A DNA stretch of 64,000 nucleotides from Eublepharis macularius (GCF_028583425.1 NC_072802.1:14021926-14085925), one strand, 5' to 3'; shown: positions 10,945 to 21,483, numbered from the stretch's first letter. Program-made: numbers and translations. The notes: a model not told the origin generated them from the letters alone.

Positions 10945-11110
10945 TTTTTACCCTAATATGTAGCACACTTTCATTGAACCTCATTTGCCAAGTGGTTGCC
11001 CCCTTACACAGTTTGGAGGGATTCTGTTGGAGTTCCTCACAATCCACTTTGGTGCTCACCTACCTGAATGATTTGGTGTCATCTGCAAACTACTGCAAGC
11101 TGGGGACTGA
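10945..11110 (-). mobile_element. CR1/L3-like LINE fragment
   Basis: The plus strand carries 'ttgaacctcatttgccaagt', 'ggagttcctcaca' and 'tttggtgtcatctgcaaact'. This resembles the reverse complement of the CR1/L3-type LINE 3' region known from amniotes. The call is from memory of the family. Confidence 0.5.
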
Positions 11111-11151
11111 AAGTAGACGAGGCAGCATTTTCCTCTATCATTTCCCGTCAC

Positions 11152-11398
11152 CAGGGCTTTTTTTCTGGGAAAAGAGGTGGTGGAACTCAGTGGTTTGCCC
11201 TCGGAGAAAATGGTCACATGGCTGGTGGCCCCGCCCCCTGATCTCCAGACAGAGGGGAGTTGAGATTGCCCTCCGCGCCGCCGGCAATCTCAACTCCCCT
11301 CTGTCTGGAGATCAGGGGGCGGGGCCACCAGCCATGTGATTGTTTTCAAGAGGTTCTGGAACTCCGTTCCCCCGCGTTCCCCCTGAAAAAAAGTCCTG
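11152..11398. mobile_element. hAT MITE, family H (copy 1)
   Basis: Starts CAGGGCTTTTTTTCTGGG and ends with AAGTCCTG, an imperfect inverted end. A perfect 8-bp target duplication CCCGTCAC flanks it (11144-11151 and 11399-11406). The interior is a foldback made of 'gtcacatggctggtgg', the block 'ccccgccccctgatctccag', and their reverse complements. Confidence 0.9.
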
Positions 11399-11498
11399 CC
11401 CGTCACAGGTCTCTAACAAACTGACCAACCGCTTTGGACTCCTCTAACCAACCAATTCTCCACTCCCTTGACCAATCCTATCCTTCATCTGTTACATA

Positions 11499-11849
11499 CA
11501 GGGCTTTTTTTCTGGAAAAAGAGGTGGTGGAACTCAGTGGGTTGCCAGCACAGGTGGCAACTCCTGGCGGGAGGTGGTGCAAAGTGCGTGCACATTCCCA
11601 GGACCAATGATGTCACTTTGGGTCAGCTGGAACAAGGGGGGAGTTTTTAAAAGTTTAAATTGCCCGAGGCGAAAGTGGTCACATGGCTGATGGCCCCGCC
11701 CCCTGATCTCCAGACAGAGGGGAGTTTGCGGAGTGTCATCTAAACTCCCCTCTGTCTGGAGATCAGGGGGCGGGGCCACCAGCCATGTGACCATTTTCAA
11801 GAGGTTCTGGAACTCCATTCCACTGCGTTCCAGCTGGGAAAAAGCCCTG
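11499..11849. mobile_element. hAT MITE, family H (copy 2)
   Basis: Same termini as copy 1. The target duplication is GTTACATA / GTTACATC (11491-11498 and 11850-11857; 7 of 8 match). It keeps a longer left arm ('gatgtcactttgggtcagct') than most copies. Confidence 0.9.
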
Positions 11850-11857
11850 GTTACATC

Positions 11858-12606
11858 AATCAATCCAATTTTTTATCTTATACCACCCATCTTAAAGGAG
11901 TCACATATTCTCCTCAGCCAATAAAAATACTGAGTTCTTTCTATCTTCTTCAGTTTTCTACACACACCCTACAAACTGTGTTTCTTTTACCCAACAAATA
12001 ACTCTATTTACAAAAACAAACCATATGTAATAACAAAGTATGACAAACAATAAATAAAATAAAATAAACAGTTTATATTGAATCAAAATGCTATCCAACT
12101 CTTGATCCTTTTGCCTCAGAATGTAATCAAAGGAACTTAAGGAAGGAGAGTTGGGGGGGAAAGAGGGTGCTTCATTCTTGGCCCGGACACACAAGTACTT
12201 GTAATTAGGGTTACAATCAATATTGCTCATGTGGAAATAGCATTCATTGCTCCACTCCTGCATGCAAATTCACAGCAGAATATTCCTAGCTCCATGCTGG
12301 TGACTTTACTTTCCCTCATGACTCTCACTTTACAGATAGGAAATTGGGGCCTAACAGATTCTCTCTGTTTTATTTACACACAACACACACACGGGCTGGT
12401 TCAGATGTCACGTGAAACCAAGCTTCGATTAAGCAGACTACAATTAGTTTTCATTTAATGTGGCTAAGTCACTAGCTGCAGTTACATCAAACCTGAAACT
12501 GTAGTTTGGTCTATTAATCGCAAGCATGACTTTGCGCAATGTATGGATATAGACATCTTCATTTAATCTGGTTTGTTCCATAGCATACACAGGCCAGAAT
12601 GCCAGC
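11858..12606. other. AT-rich sequence with old inverted-repeat remnant
   Basis: 12392-12606 ('ctggttcagatgtcacgtg', 'ttaatctggtttgtt') looks like the left part of an old TIR element. Possible matching sequence lies at 12985-13080 ('aaaccaggatttgaatgatt'). The TIR element at 12610 would then have inserted into it. Confidence 0.35.
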
Positions 12607-12609
12607 TGA

Positions 12610-12967
12610 GAGCTAAGCTACAAGAGGTGAATTACACGAGGAGGAGCACGTGAAGGGAGTTGCAATGTTAGCTTGGAAGCTGAGTTTTAAAAGAAATTGG
12701 AAAGCTTTGTCAATTTCCCCTCTCTACAGAGCCAGGGAGATCCCTACAGTTTATTTCCTCTTCTCCTCTTAGAAGGGGAGGAGAAACTGCAGAGACTTGG
12801 GGAGGCAAAGAGGAAATTAATAAACCCTCTAAGCAGCAATCTCCCTGGATCTGCAGAGAGGGGAAATTAGCAAAGCCTTCCGATCTCTTTTAAAATTCAG
12901 CTTCCCAGCTAACATTGTGACTCCCTTCACGTGCTCCTTGTGTAATTCATCTCTTGTAGCTTGGCTC
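12610..12967. mobile_element. TIR element, family G (copy 1), TGA target duplication
   Basis: Ends GAGCTAAGCTACAAG / CTTGTAGCTTGGCTC, with TGA on both sides (12607-12609 and 12968-12970). A 3-bp TNA duplication suggests PIF/Harbinger-like transposition. The interior is a second inverted repeat ('caatgttagcttggaagctg' against 'cagcttcccagctaacattg') and resembles the interior of the element at 61568. Confidence 0.7.
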
Positions 12968-13204
12968 TGAGTCTCCAGAGGCGAGGGAAACCAGTGTCTA
13001 ACCAGCAAACCAGGATTTGAATGATTGTCTGAAAGCAGAATCCTGATTTCAGAAACGAATTTTAGTTAAAATAAACCATGTTGATCAGTCATCCCTGGTA
13101 AATAAATAAATCTAGTTACCTGCACAGCAGATAGCTTCAGATTACTCGTGCAAATGAACCAAACCATGTGCTGCAGTGGGAGGAGCAAACAACAGCATCA
13201 GCCC

Positions 13205-13450
13205 TCCCAATGACAATAACATTAGATTCCTATACCACCCTTCAGGACAACTTAATGCCCACTCAGAGCGATTTACAAAGTATGTCATTATTACCCCCAC
13301 AACCATCACCGGTGAGGTGGGTGGGGCTGAGAGAGCTCCTAGAAGCTGTGACTGACCCAAGGTCACCCAGCTGGCTTCAAGCGAAGGAGTAGGGAATCAA
13401 ACCTGGCTCTCCAGATTAGAGTCCTGCCACTCACTCCAAACTGGCTTCGT
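13205..13450 (-). mobile_element. tRNA-derived SINE, reverse orientation
   Basis: Reverse copy of the 10480 family. The plus strand shows 'cttcaggacaacttaatgcc', 'cccaaggtcacccagctggc' and 'gggaatcaaacctggctctc'. The head is worn. Confidence 0.75.
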
Positions 13451-14280
13451 AAAAGTAGGCAAAATAGTAGACCCTGCATCAATAGCTAGGGGTAACATTT
13501 TCCTGATCCCAATGCAGTAACATTGGATGGAGCATGAATGTGAAGCAAAACCTACCCAGTGATGTTGTCCTCCAGGTGGAATGCACAGTGCAAGACCAGC
13601 CAATCCCACAGCCTTTTCATAGCATCCCAGAGGGAGGGGACCCGTAAGAGGTATGTGGGAACATCCTGATACTTAATGGGTCATAACTGAATATACATGC
13701 TCAAATAAATGATAAATAAATCGTATGTTGCCCCCAGAAACCTAATTAAAGGATTCCAGAGGAAGCATGATTGTAAGTGGTTGTGAGCTGGTTCTGCTAG
13801 CTAGTCTGTGTGCAGGAGAGAAAATAACAAGGCATACACTTGCTTATATTTAAAAGGAAATAAGAGTTCTTTATTGTAGGAACTCCATACTCTGATAGGA
13901 AAGGAGGAGAGACAGTTCCTAACTACTTATCTAGTCTAAGGATGGGCATGGATGCTAGAAGTTCTGCATCCATGCTTCCAAGATGGAGGGAGGAAAGGGG
14001 AGAGATGTTTCCTGGAACAAAGCCAGGAAGAGGTGAGAGGGAGGAAGTCAGGAGGAGAAAATCCTGAGAATAGCAATCTACATATCGAAGGACAGTCAGG
14101 GCAGTAAACAGTAAAAAGACTACCCTGACTTTTTGGTTTCCCCCCTCTGAAACCTGAAGAAAGGGACAGTGCTGAATCCTTCTCTTCCTACAATAAAAAT
14201 AAGCAGAATGAAACATGTATCAGACTCTGTCTTGAAAGATGCAGGTTCTGTATTTGGGTCCTGCTAAGCTATTTAAGTGA
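13451..14280. other. No recognisable feature
   Basis: No exon or named repeat was recognised. Confidence 0.4.
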
Positions 14281-14454
14281 GGGCCAAGCTACAAGGGATG
14301 AATGACACTTGAACGGCAAGTGAACAGACTCACGTGTATTCCTCCCTGTTCACCTGCACTACGTGATCAAGTGGAGCGCAAGTGAACAGGGAGGAATACA
14401 CGCGAGTCTCTTCACTTGCCGTTCAAGTGTCATTCGTCCCTTGTAGCTTGGCTC
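14281..14454. mobile_element. TIR element, family G (copy 2)
   Basis: Near-palindrome with ends GGCCAAGCTACAAG / CTTGTAGCTTGGCTC. The arms carry 'gaatgacacttgaacggcaa' and 'tgtattcctccctgttcac' with their complements. The central palindrome is TGATCA-like. The flanks do not give a clean target duplication. Confidence 0.7.
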
Positions 14455-15924
14455 TACGTGCAGCATCCTTTCAAAAAGAGACAGACCTAGAAGGCGCCCT
14501 TCATCTGACTCAGCAAGGATAATGCTTGGATGTTTCCCTCTGCCTGCTCTTTGCATTTGTACTGGGAGACTCCTTGATAGCAAACCTCTTGGCCAAAGCA
14601 AATCTGTCATTTTTACTGCAGTGCCTTCCTCTTTTCGAAATGGACAGGGCTTCAGCCCCTCACTACGGCATGACTTAAGAGGCTGGAGTGCATGCTTACC
14701 CAACAGTATTGGGAATACACCCAGCATCGGTAATTAAGCCGTGAGGCAGAAATGTTCGGCTATGAAATGCATGTTCTTTCGATTCCTAGAATGCTGCAGA
14801 GAGGATTAATAGCGCTGCCCACAACTCTGGAAACCATGCACTCTCTCCATTAGATCAAAATCTATGTGGAGGCAGCACACTTCACAGAGATGAAACAAAA
14901 GGGGCTGCCAAAATTCACTCCCCCCCTCCACACACACACTGGTAAGACAGAATATTTAGTCTGTAGGAGGAAATGGTGTAGTGGGTGTCAGAGACAGCTG
15001 GAACATGTATCGTGTGCCGTTCTTCCCTCTCCTTCTCCCCTCCCAAATATAGCACAGCTCTGTTTCTCTTGCTGTGAGATACTGCAGAAGGGCATTAACA
15101 TTTTGCTGAGTAAATGTGGCACATGGCCACGGTGGGAGCACAAAAGGCTGCTTTCCCATGGCTGGCTAGGCTAAACTTCCTCTCCATTAACGGAAGGGTT
15201 TCCCCCCGCCCCCTTGATCCCTTTTGATTTTGGTCAGATAAAGGGTGGGGGAGAGAGAAGAAGCTTTGAATTAGATTTCTGGCCTTTCAGTTTCAAAAAG
15301 TGCTCAAACACTTCTGAGTTTAGATACAGGCTGATGACTCAAGGGCAAGCCCCCTATTCCGATCAAATGCTGGGGGAACAGGCAGGAATAACTAGGTTGT
15401 TGAGACTCTTGGCTCAGCCTCTTTCTCAAGCACCGAAAAGCATGTGAATGCTCCCCTCCCCATCATCTTCTCTGGAGTCCCAGCATCCCTTGGAAGAGGA
15501 AGCAGGAAGGGGCTTTTGACCAGCTGCTCAGCAGTTTCTGCTTGAAGCTCCTTGTCTGCCCGTTTTTCTGAACCAGTCTGTTTTGTTCCTTTGCTTCCTT
15601 TCCATCTTGCCCTCCCCTGAACCTGTTATCCTGCCCAGCCCAGTCTGTTTGCCTTTCCTCTTCCCTAGATTTTCCTGGTTTGGATCCTGCCCAGCCCAGA
15701 CCTACCCTCTAGACCTCTGATCAGTCTCTGCCATTGTAACAAGTCAAACTCTTGATATGGAGGTCAACCTTCTGAATAAAGACAATGCCGGGATGTGCCC
15801 GATTAAAGGAGGGATGTCATATTTTAGAGTTGGAACATCAAATGCCATGCCCAAGGATATCCCAGCATAACACACTTATGGTGCAATCCTAAACAGAGTT
15901 ACTCCAGTCTAAGCCAATTGATTT
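14455..15924. other. No gene seen; one short repeat
   Basis: 14455-15880 shows nothing recognisable. 15890-15925 carries 'gcaatcctaaacagagttac', a motif also present at 24752, which looks like one arm of a small dispersed inverted repeat. Confidence 0.4.
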
Positions 15925-16250
15925 AAATGATTGATTCAGTTTCTAGTCCACCCTCCCTGCAAACGGGCTCAGGGCAGGTTACAGTAAAATGCTCAATGAG
16001 CATTAAAACATATAAATACATTTAAAAACCAGAAAACACCACAAATACAAAACAGCATTTCAGATGGCAGGCCCCCTCCAATTTCTCCAATCATGATACA
16101 AAACAAAGCAGAACAGAAGGGATGCGGTGGGGCCACAGTTTATAATAATCTGGAGACTGCGCTTATAATGGGAGGCAGATGATTTTACGTTGCCCCCCTG
16201 GTGGGAGACCAGTAGCAAGGCTCCTAAAACCATCAAAGTCTGGCCTCAAC

Positions 16251-16500
16251 CAGGGCTTTTTTTCAGCAGGAACGCCGTGGAATGGAGTTCCGGCACCTCT
16301 TGACAATGGTCACATGGCTGGTGGCCCCGCCCCCTGATCTCCAGACAGAGGGGAGTTTAGATTGTCTTCAGCGGCGCGGAGGGCAATCTAAACTCCCCTC
16401 TGTCTGGAGATCAGGGGGCGGGGCCACCAGCCATGTGACCATTTTCTCCAAGGGCAACCCACTGAGTTCCACCACCTCTTTTCCCAGGAAAAAAGCCCTG
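16251..16500. mobile_element. hAT MITE, family H (copy 3)
   Basis: Inverted CAGGGCTTTTTTTCAGC-type ends and a perfect 8-bp target duplication GCCTCAAC (16243-16250 and 16501-16508). It is inserted in the LINE 3' region. Confidence 0.92.
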
Positions 16501-16537
16501 GCCTCAACAATACGCCTGGTGGAATATCTCTGTCTTA

Positions 16538-16735
16538 GAGCCAAGCTACAAGTGACGAATGACACATGCCTGGCAAGTGAGCAGACTCGCGTGTATTCCT
16601 CCCTGTTCACTTGCCATTCACTTGCGCTCCACTTGATCAAGTGGAGCACAAGTGAATGGCAAGTGAACAGGGAGGAATACACGCGAGTCTGCTCACTTGC
16701 CAGGCACGTGTCATTTGTCACTTGTAGCTTGGCTC
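16538..16735. mobile_element. TIR element, family G (copy 3), TTA target duplication
   Basis: Ends GAGCCAAGCTACAAG / CTTGTAGCTTGGCTC, flanked by TTA on both sides (16535-16537 and 16736-16738). A nearly complete palindrome with a TGATCA-containing centre. The 3-bp TNA duplication fits PIF/Harbinger-type elements. Confidence 0.8.
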
Positions 16736-16885
16736 TTACAGGCCCACCGAAAAGATATAAGATCTTGGCAGGCCCGGGTGTCCTCCGGCAGAGAGTTCCA
16801 CCAGGTTGCGCCCAGGACTGAAAAAGCCCTGGCCCTGGTCGAGGCCAGCCAGGCCTCCCTAGGGCTAGGGATCACCAGTAGGTTC

Positions 16886-17266
16886 TTATTTGCTGATCTT
16901 TATGCTCTCCGGGGTACATATGGGGTGACGGTCCCGCAGGTATGCTGGTCCCAGTCTGTTTAGGGCTTTAAAGGTTAAAACCAAAACCTTGAACCTAATT
17001 TGGAATGCTGCAGGACGGGAGTAATATGTGCCCTGTATGCTGTGCCCATCAGGACATGTGCAGCAGCGTTCTGACCCCCGCTGTAATTTCTGGGTTAGGC
17101 CCAAGGGAAGCCCTGCATAGAGCGAGTTACAGTAGTCTGTTCTGGAGGTGACCGTTGCATGGATCACTGCAGTTGGGTTGCAGGTCGACAGAAAGGGTGC
17201 AAGCTGCCTGGCTTGTCGAAGATGGAAAAACGCAGACTGGGCAGTTGCCGAGACCTGGCCCTCCAT
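16886..17266 (-). pseudogene. LINE ORF2 C-terminal segment
   Basis: An open frame of 126 codons on the minus strand reads through the conserved stretch 'VIHATVTSRTDYCNSLYAGL' and 'FKVLVLTFKALNRLGPAYL', the C-terminal region of CR1/L2-group ORF2 proteins. It was once the reverse transcriptase/endonuclease polyprotein. Now it is truncated, and the frame is lost on the 5' side. Confidence 0.8.
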
Positions 17267-17308
17267 TGATAAGGAGGAATCCAGTATCCCTCCAGGACTC
17301 TGGACTGA

Positions 17309-17535
17309 TCAGACAGGCACTAACAGCATCCCATCAAAGTTCGGGAGCCGGATTCTCAAATCTGGCAACCCCCAGCGCAAGAACAGGACCTCCGTCTTTA
17401 CCGGGTTCAACTTCAGCCGGCTCTGCTTTACCCATCCAGCCACAGCCTCCAAAGCTCTCACTAGGACATCAGGGGCAGAGTCAGGCTGGCTGCCCATCAA
17501 CAAATACAACTGGGTGTCATCTGCATATTGGTGAC
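17309..17535 (-). pseudogene. LINE ORF2 reverse transcriptase palm segment
   Basis: The minus strand reads QYADDTQLYLL followed by 'ALEAVAGWVKQSRLKLNPVK'. YADD (17516-17527) is the reverse transcriptase catalytic box. The GC-rich hAT-like element is inserted ten bases further 5' on this strand, so the rest of the palm is lost or displaced. Confidence 0.8.
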
Positions 17536-17545
17536 AACTCAGTCT

Positions 17546-18142
17546 CAGGGCTGGATCGAGGGGGGGTAGTCTGCCCCCGGCGCTGCCAGAGAGGGGGCGC
17601 CGGGAGCAGCTGCCAGCTGCCGGAGCACGCGGACAGCAGCACGGGCAGCCTCACAGCCCCGTGCGCTGCCTTTTGCCTGCCCCGCGGGACAGGGGGTAGC
17701 CGGCTTGCCGCGCACCCCGTCCTGCAGGGCTGGCAAACGGCAGAGCGGCTGCCCACACCATTCACCTGCCCCGCAGGAGAGGGGGCAGCTGGCCGCCCCC
17801 TGTCCTGTGGGGCAGGCGCATGGCGCAGGCGGCCTCGCAGCCCCCTGCGCTGCCTTTTGCCTGCCCTGCAGGACAGGGGGTGCGCGGCAAGCCGGCCGCC
17901 CCCTGTCCTGCGGGGCAGGCAAAAGGCAGCGCAGGGGGCTGTGAGGCCGCCAGCGCTATTCGCCTGCGGGGAGGTGAATGGTGCGAGCGGCTTCCCAGCC
18001 CCGCACGCTGCTTCCGCCGCCCTGCGTGATGACATCACCAAAATGTCATAACGCTGTGCTGGCAGCGCGCGCGCGCACTGTGCACGCATGCAAGGGTGGA
18101 CTAGGGTTGCCCCAGGCGCCGGCAACCCTATATCCGGCTCTG
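17546..18142. mobile_element. GC-rich hAT-like non-autonomous element (second copy)
   Basis: 597 bp with imperfect inverted ends (CAGGGCTGGAT and CAGAGCCGGAT). The 8-bp target duplication is CTCAGTCT / CCCAGTCT (17538-17545 and 18143-18150, one mismatch). The interior is dominated by forward and inverted copies of a block around 'cctgtcctgcggggcaggc'. It includes 'gatgacatcaccaaaatgtc', comparable to 'gatgatgtcatcgtgcgata' in the element at 6162, so the two appear related. The 298-codon open frame that runs through it is a by-product. Confidence 0.8.
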
Positions 18143-18265
18143 CCCAGTCTGAAACTTCATACCAACTGGGCAAGGGGGCACATGTACAGACTGAATAACA
18201 AAGGGGAGAGTATCGCCCCTTGCAGAACGCCGCACACCAAAGGCTGGCATGCGGATAAGCTTAGA

Positions 18266-18585
18266 ATGGACTGAGAATGGAGTAACTCTGTCTATCATAG
18301 TAAATAGTTAGAATCTAACCTATGATTCTATCCCAGTAAATTTGGGACATTTGGAAATTCGATATTTTATCTGAAGTTTTAACAGGTTTAGCATTTAGAG
18401 TATGTATACAATAAAATGGCATTATGTATCCCCACATTTGATGGTGTCTTGGAGGAGGGCAGAGTTCATTACCAAGTGCTTGTGCTGCCCAAAAGCAGGC
18501 TAGCAAGTGAACTACTGACCCCACCCCACTCCATGAAATACATTAAATCAAACCAGTGAGGGGCAATCCTCCGCAAATATGTCCC
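18266..18585. other. No recognisable feature
   Basis: Short AT-rich stretch between the LINE and the R1 repeat. Confidence 0.4.
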
Positions 18586-18597
18586 TTTCATAACAAA

Positions 18598-18803
18598 GAT
18601 CCAGAGGAGTTAGCCGTGCTCATCTGTAGTAGCAAAATAGAAAAGAGTCCAGTAGCACCTTTAAGACTAACCAACTTTACGGTAGCATAAGCTTTCGAGA
18701 ACCACAGTTCTCTCTTGCATCCGATGAAGAGAACTGTGGTTCTTGAAAGCTTATACTGCAGTAAAGTTGGTTAGTCTTAAAGGTGCTACTAGACTCTTTT
18801 CTA
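18598..18803 (-). mobile_element. R1 SINE-like repeat, inverted dimer (copy 1)
   Basis: On the minus strand, a body ending CTAACTCCTCTGGATC follows an inverted arm of about 105 nt with the same sequence. The arms meet at 'tgcatc' near 18718. It is flanked by a perfect 12-bp target duplication TTTCATAACAAA (18586-18597 and 18804-18815). A duplication of this length fits LINE-driven retroposition better than a cut-and-paste transposon. 'R1' is my working name. Confidence 0.8.
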
Positions 18804-18815
18804 TTTCATAACAAA

Positions 18816-20094
18816 ACCGTCCATTAGTCCTCAAAGAATACAGCACTCCGTGCCTCGCCCTCTTAGAGATACAGTCATAATATAATTTCCTTTCATGCAA
18901 AGTTACAAGAAATTGGTTAATTGGTTAATGTATGGAACATAAATTGCATAAAAGCTGTGACTGATTACCTCTTCTAAAAAGGAAGATTTCATTCACAAAT
19001 GCTTGATGGGATACTGTACAAATGTTTTGAAAAAAAGGTTTTCAAAAAGAAACAAGGTAGGAAGTCAAGTAGACTTCCAGACGAAGGCACACTGCAATCT
19101 GTAGTGGCCTCACCGTTCTGGATCTGGGGCTCTCTTCATGAGCCAGGACTTATCTTGACGATGTTCACTGAGTAGGGCCGGGAGTACAGAAGCAGCCAAC
19201 ATCTGGAGCTGACTCTAGCCTTTAAAGCTGTGGTTTTGCAAGCTGGTTGATCCAGCAACAGCTGCCTTCCCAAGTTTTTGTTTAAGAAGGCTGGGAGGGA
19301 ATTGGCCCCAGCTGCCCTGAGCTGGAGTTCCTCAGGCTGTTCTGCCATCCAGCCAGAATCCTGCAAGGATCTACCCTCAAGTGCACTGCACTAGCAATAC
19401 CTTGGGGTTGTGTGAAGCCAGTCTGGTGCTTTGCCTTCTCTGTGCAACCTCAGCCTGCACAGCCAGAGACTGTGGTGCGCCAAGACTGGCAGTTGTAAAA
19501 CATTTGCCTTTGGAGGCGACAGATGTAGGTGGACTGGAGTTCGTGGCCCCAAGGAAGTAATTTTTTGAAACAAGTAAATCATTCAGCTGGCCCCTTGTGT
19601 GGGCCCAGAGGAGGTTCTTATACACCCTCGCAATTTATGGTTCCACCTGTAAAGAAAAGAAAAACAACAGGATTAAAGACTGCCTTCTATGTTACTTACT
19701 TACCTGCTACACAGATATTCCCATCCATCTTTTGCGCATCTGAAGGGAAAAGATCATCTTCAGAATACCTGAAAATGACCCCAAGGTCCTAGTCTGCCTC
19801 GTGTGCAAAAACATCTTGGGCGGGCCCTGTGCTTATGAGACTTGGCCCCACAAACTGACCCTGGGTGCAAGGCCTTATGTCCTTAAACCAGCATGCCTTA
19901 TTCAGGATCACATAAAGCACAGCAAGCGAGAACTTAGCCATTCAGGGATCTTTAATCTATGGCTTGCGCGGACATCCAGGGTGCAGCAAGTTACAGAATT
20001 CCCCCTTGAGGGAAGGCTGTTTGGGTCTGTATGCATTTACTTGCCCAGCACACCACACTGTATGTCACAGGGTGTATTGCCAAGAATGGCTGAT
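18816..20094. other. No gene recognised
   Basis: Several open frames of 60-100 codons are present but show no recognisable domain or splice structure. Confidence 0.4.
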
Positions 20095-20262
20095 TATGAC
20101 TGATTTCCAAACTACAGGGATCAGTTCTCTTGGAGAAAATAGCTCCACCCTCCAGTGGATTCTACAGCATTATCCCTTGCTGACATTCCCCCTCCCCAAA
20201 CTTCATCAGGTTCCACTCTCAAATCTCCAGGTAATTCCCAGTTTGGAGTAGACAAGCCTAAA
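20095..20262 (-). mobile_element. 'GGGTTGCCA' TIR element (copy 4)
   Basis: Reverse orientation: the plus strand shows 'atcagttctcttggagaaaa', 'gctccaccctccagtggatt' and 'aaatctccagg'. The right terminus is eroded. Confidence 0.6.
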
Positions 20263-20409
20263 CCCGGGTCAAGCCTAACAACTGTAATCAGAAAACCACT
20301 TTCTGTAGAATATTTATCGTTAAATTAAATAGTCTGACTAGGGGGGTCGTGGCTTTACCTTTCAAATCACTTTTTCTTAGTCAAGCCTCATTTAACCACT
20401 GACAGGAAC

Positions 20410-20629
20410 TAGGCCTGCCAACTCCATTTTGGGAAATTCTTGGAGATTTTGGAGGTAAAGCCTGGAGAGGACAGAGTTTGGGGAAGGGACAGACCTCAGC
20501 AGGGTGTAATGCCATTGTGGTCATCCTCCAAAGCAGCCATTTTCAGCAGGGGAAGTGATCTCTATGGCCTGGAGACCAGCTGTAATTCCGGGAGATCTCC
20601 AGCCACCACCTGGAGGCTGGCAACCAGTA
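20410..20629 (+). mobile_element. 'GGGTTGCCA' TIR element (copy 5), 8-bp target duplication
   Basis: The ends TAGGCCTGCCAAC and GGCTGGCAACCAGTA are imperfect inverted repeats. A perfect 8-bp duplication ACAGGAAC flanks it (20402-20409 and 20630-20637). This supports a hAT-type element. It lies about 70 bp upstream of the CpG island. Confidence 0.75.
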
Positions 20630-20782
20630 ACAGGAACGGATCCTGACTGAGCCTTTGCACTTTCACCCTGCAAACGCCGGGCAATTTCTGGTTGACCAGA
20701 GTTTTGCAAAGCGCACAGCCAGGCGTCTTTCCCAAAGTTTCTGTTCTGCAAGAATCCCAGCCCTGTGCGTCGCAGCGCCCAG

Positions 20783-20803
20783 CCGCCCCGCCCCGCCCCG
20801 CCG
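20783..20803. promoter_or_regulatory. Cluster of GC boxes
   Basis: Three successive CCGCCCC/CCCCGCC motifs, matching Sp1/KLF binding sites, lie about 700 bp upstream of the start codon. Confidence 0.5.
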
Positions 20804-21199
20804 CTCTCTGCAGGCGCCCACATCCCCGGGGCCGGCTCGCGGCTTTAAGCACCAAAGCAGCCGCACACGCGCAGAGCACAGCGACAGGTGCGTTGCAACG
20901 GCACCATTCCAGAGCACTGCACAGTTGCACATGTTAAAAAAGCAAAGTCGCCCAGCCCTCCCCGCGCCCGCCGCTGCCTCGGCGTCTGCTCTGCCCGAAG
21001 CCTGCGCGCGGCCGGACCGCTTCACGCGGCTCAGCTATTCCGCCTCCCCTGGAGCGGCTGCGCCCTGCCTCCGCGAGCGCCGACGGAGGGGGGCTGGCCC
21101 TCGCCGGGGAAGAGGCCCGCCCGTCCGCCCCTGCCTGCTCCGGAGGAGCCGTCGGGGGCCGGCCAGCCGCAGAGGGAGGCGCCGCCCGGGTCTCCCTCG

Positions 21200-21244
21200 C
21201 ACGTGCCGGCCCTTGTTTACCGGCCCGGGCCCCGCCATCACGTG
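21200..21244. promoter_or_regulatory. Two CACGTG E-boxes
   Basis: CACGTG occurs at 21200-21205 and again at 21239-21244, 33 bp apart. This is the consensus for bHLH-ZIP factors (USF/MYC/MITF group). Their position in the CpG island makes a regulatory role plausible but unproven. Confidence 0.4.
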
Positions 21245-21313
21245 CCTCCCCGACGGCCGGCCTGGCCCTGTGGCGGCGGCGGGCGGGGAGCCGCCTGTGC
21301 GTGTCACAGCTCA

Positions 21314-21390
21314 ATGTCATGACTTCCTCCTGGGGCTCCGGCTGCAGCGGCGGCGTCGGCGTCGGGCTGCGGGGAGGCCAGCGCGGCTAG
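21314..21390 (+). other. Possible upstream ORFs in the GAB 5' leader
   Basis: ATG at 21314 opens a two-codon frame ending at 21322. It overlaps a second ATG at 21319 that opens a 23-codon frame ending TAG at 21388-21390. If the transcript starts upstream of 21314, these could reduce scanning to the main ATG at 21484. The transcription start is not visible, so this is tentative. Confidence 0.3.
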
Positions 21391-21483
21391 TGCGCTCCAG
21401 CGCTCCGCCACCGGCTGCGGGAGGAGCGAGGCCGTCCGCGCCCCGCCGCCCCCGGAGCCCCCTGCCTCGCCTCGCCTTGCAAG

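Larger units (their letters stand above)
15925..18265 (-). mobile_element. CR1/L2-type non-LTR retrotransposon, 5'-truncated, with nested insertions
   Basis: Minus-strand LINE whose coding remnants give a reverse transcriptase C-terminal half. The catalytic YADD box is at 17516-17527 (plus strand 'gtcatctgcata'). Downstream are the family hallmarks 'SRLKLNPVKTEVLFL' and 'VTSRTDYCNSLYAGLP'. The 3' end extends to about 15925. Three younger elements sit inside: a hAT MITE (16251-16500), a family G element (16538-16735) and a GC-rich hAT-like element (17546-18142). LINE sequence resumes after the last, at about 18151-18265. Confidence 0.8.

Noticed and set aside
17155..18051. 298-codon open frame on the plus strand
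   Set aside because: It runs antisense through the LINE and into the GC-rich hAT-like element, both defined independently. Repetitive GC-rich composition explains the lack of stops.
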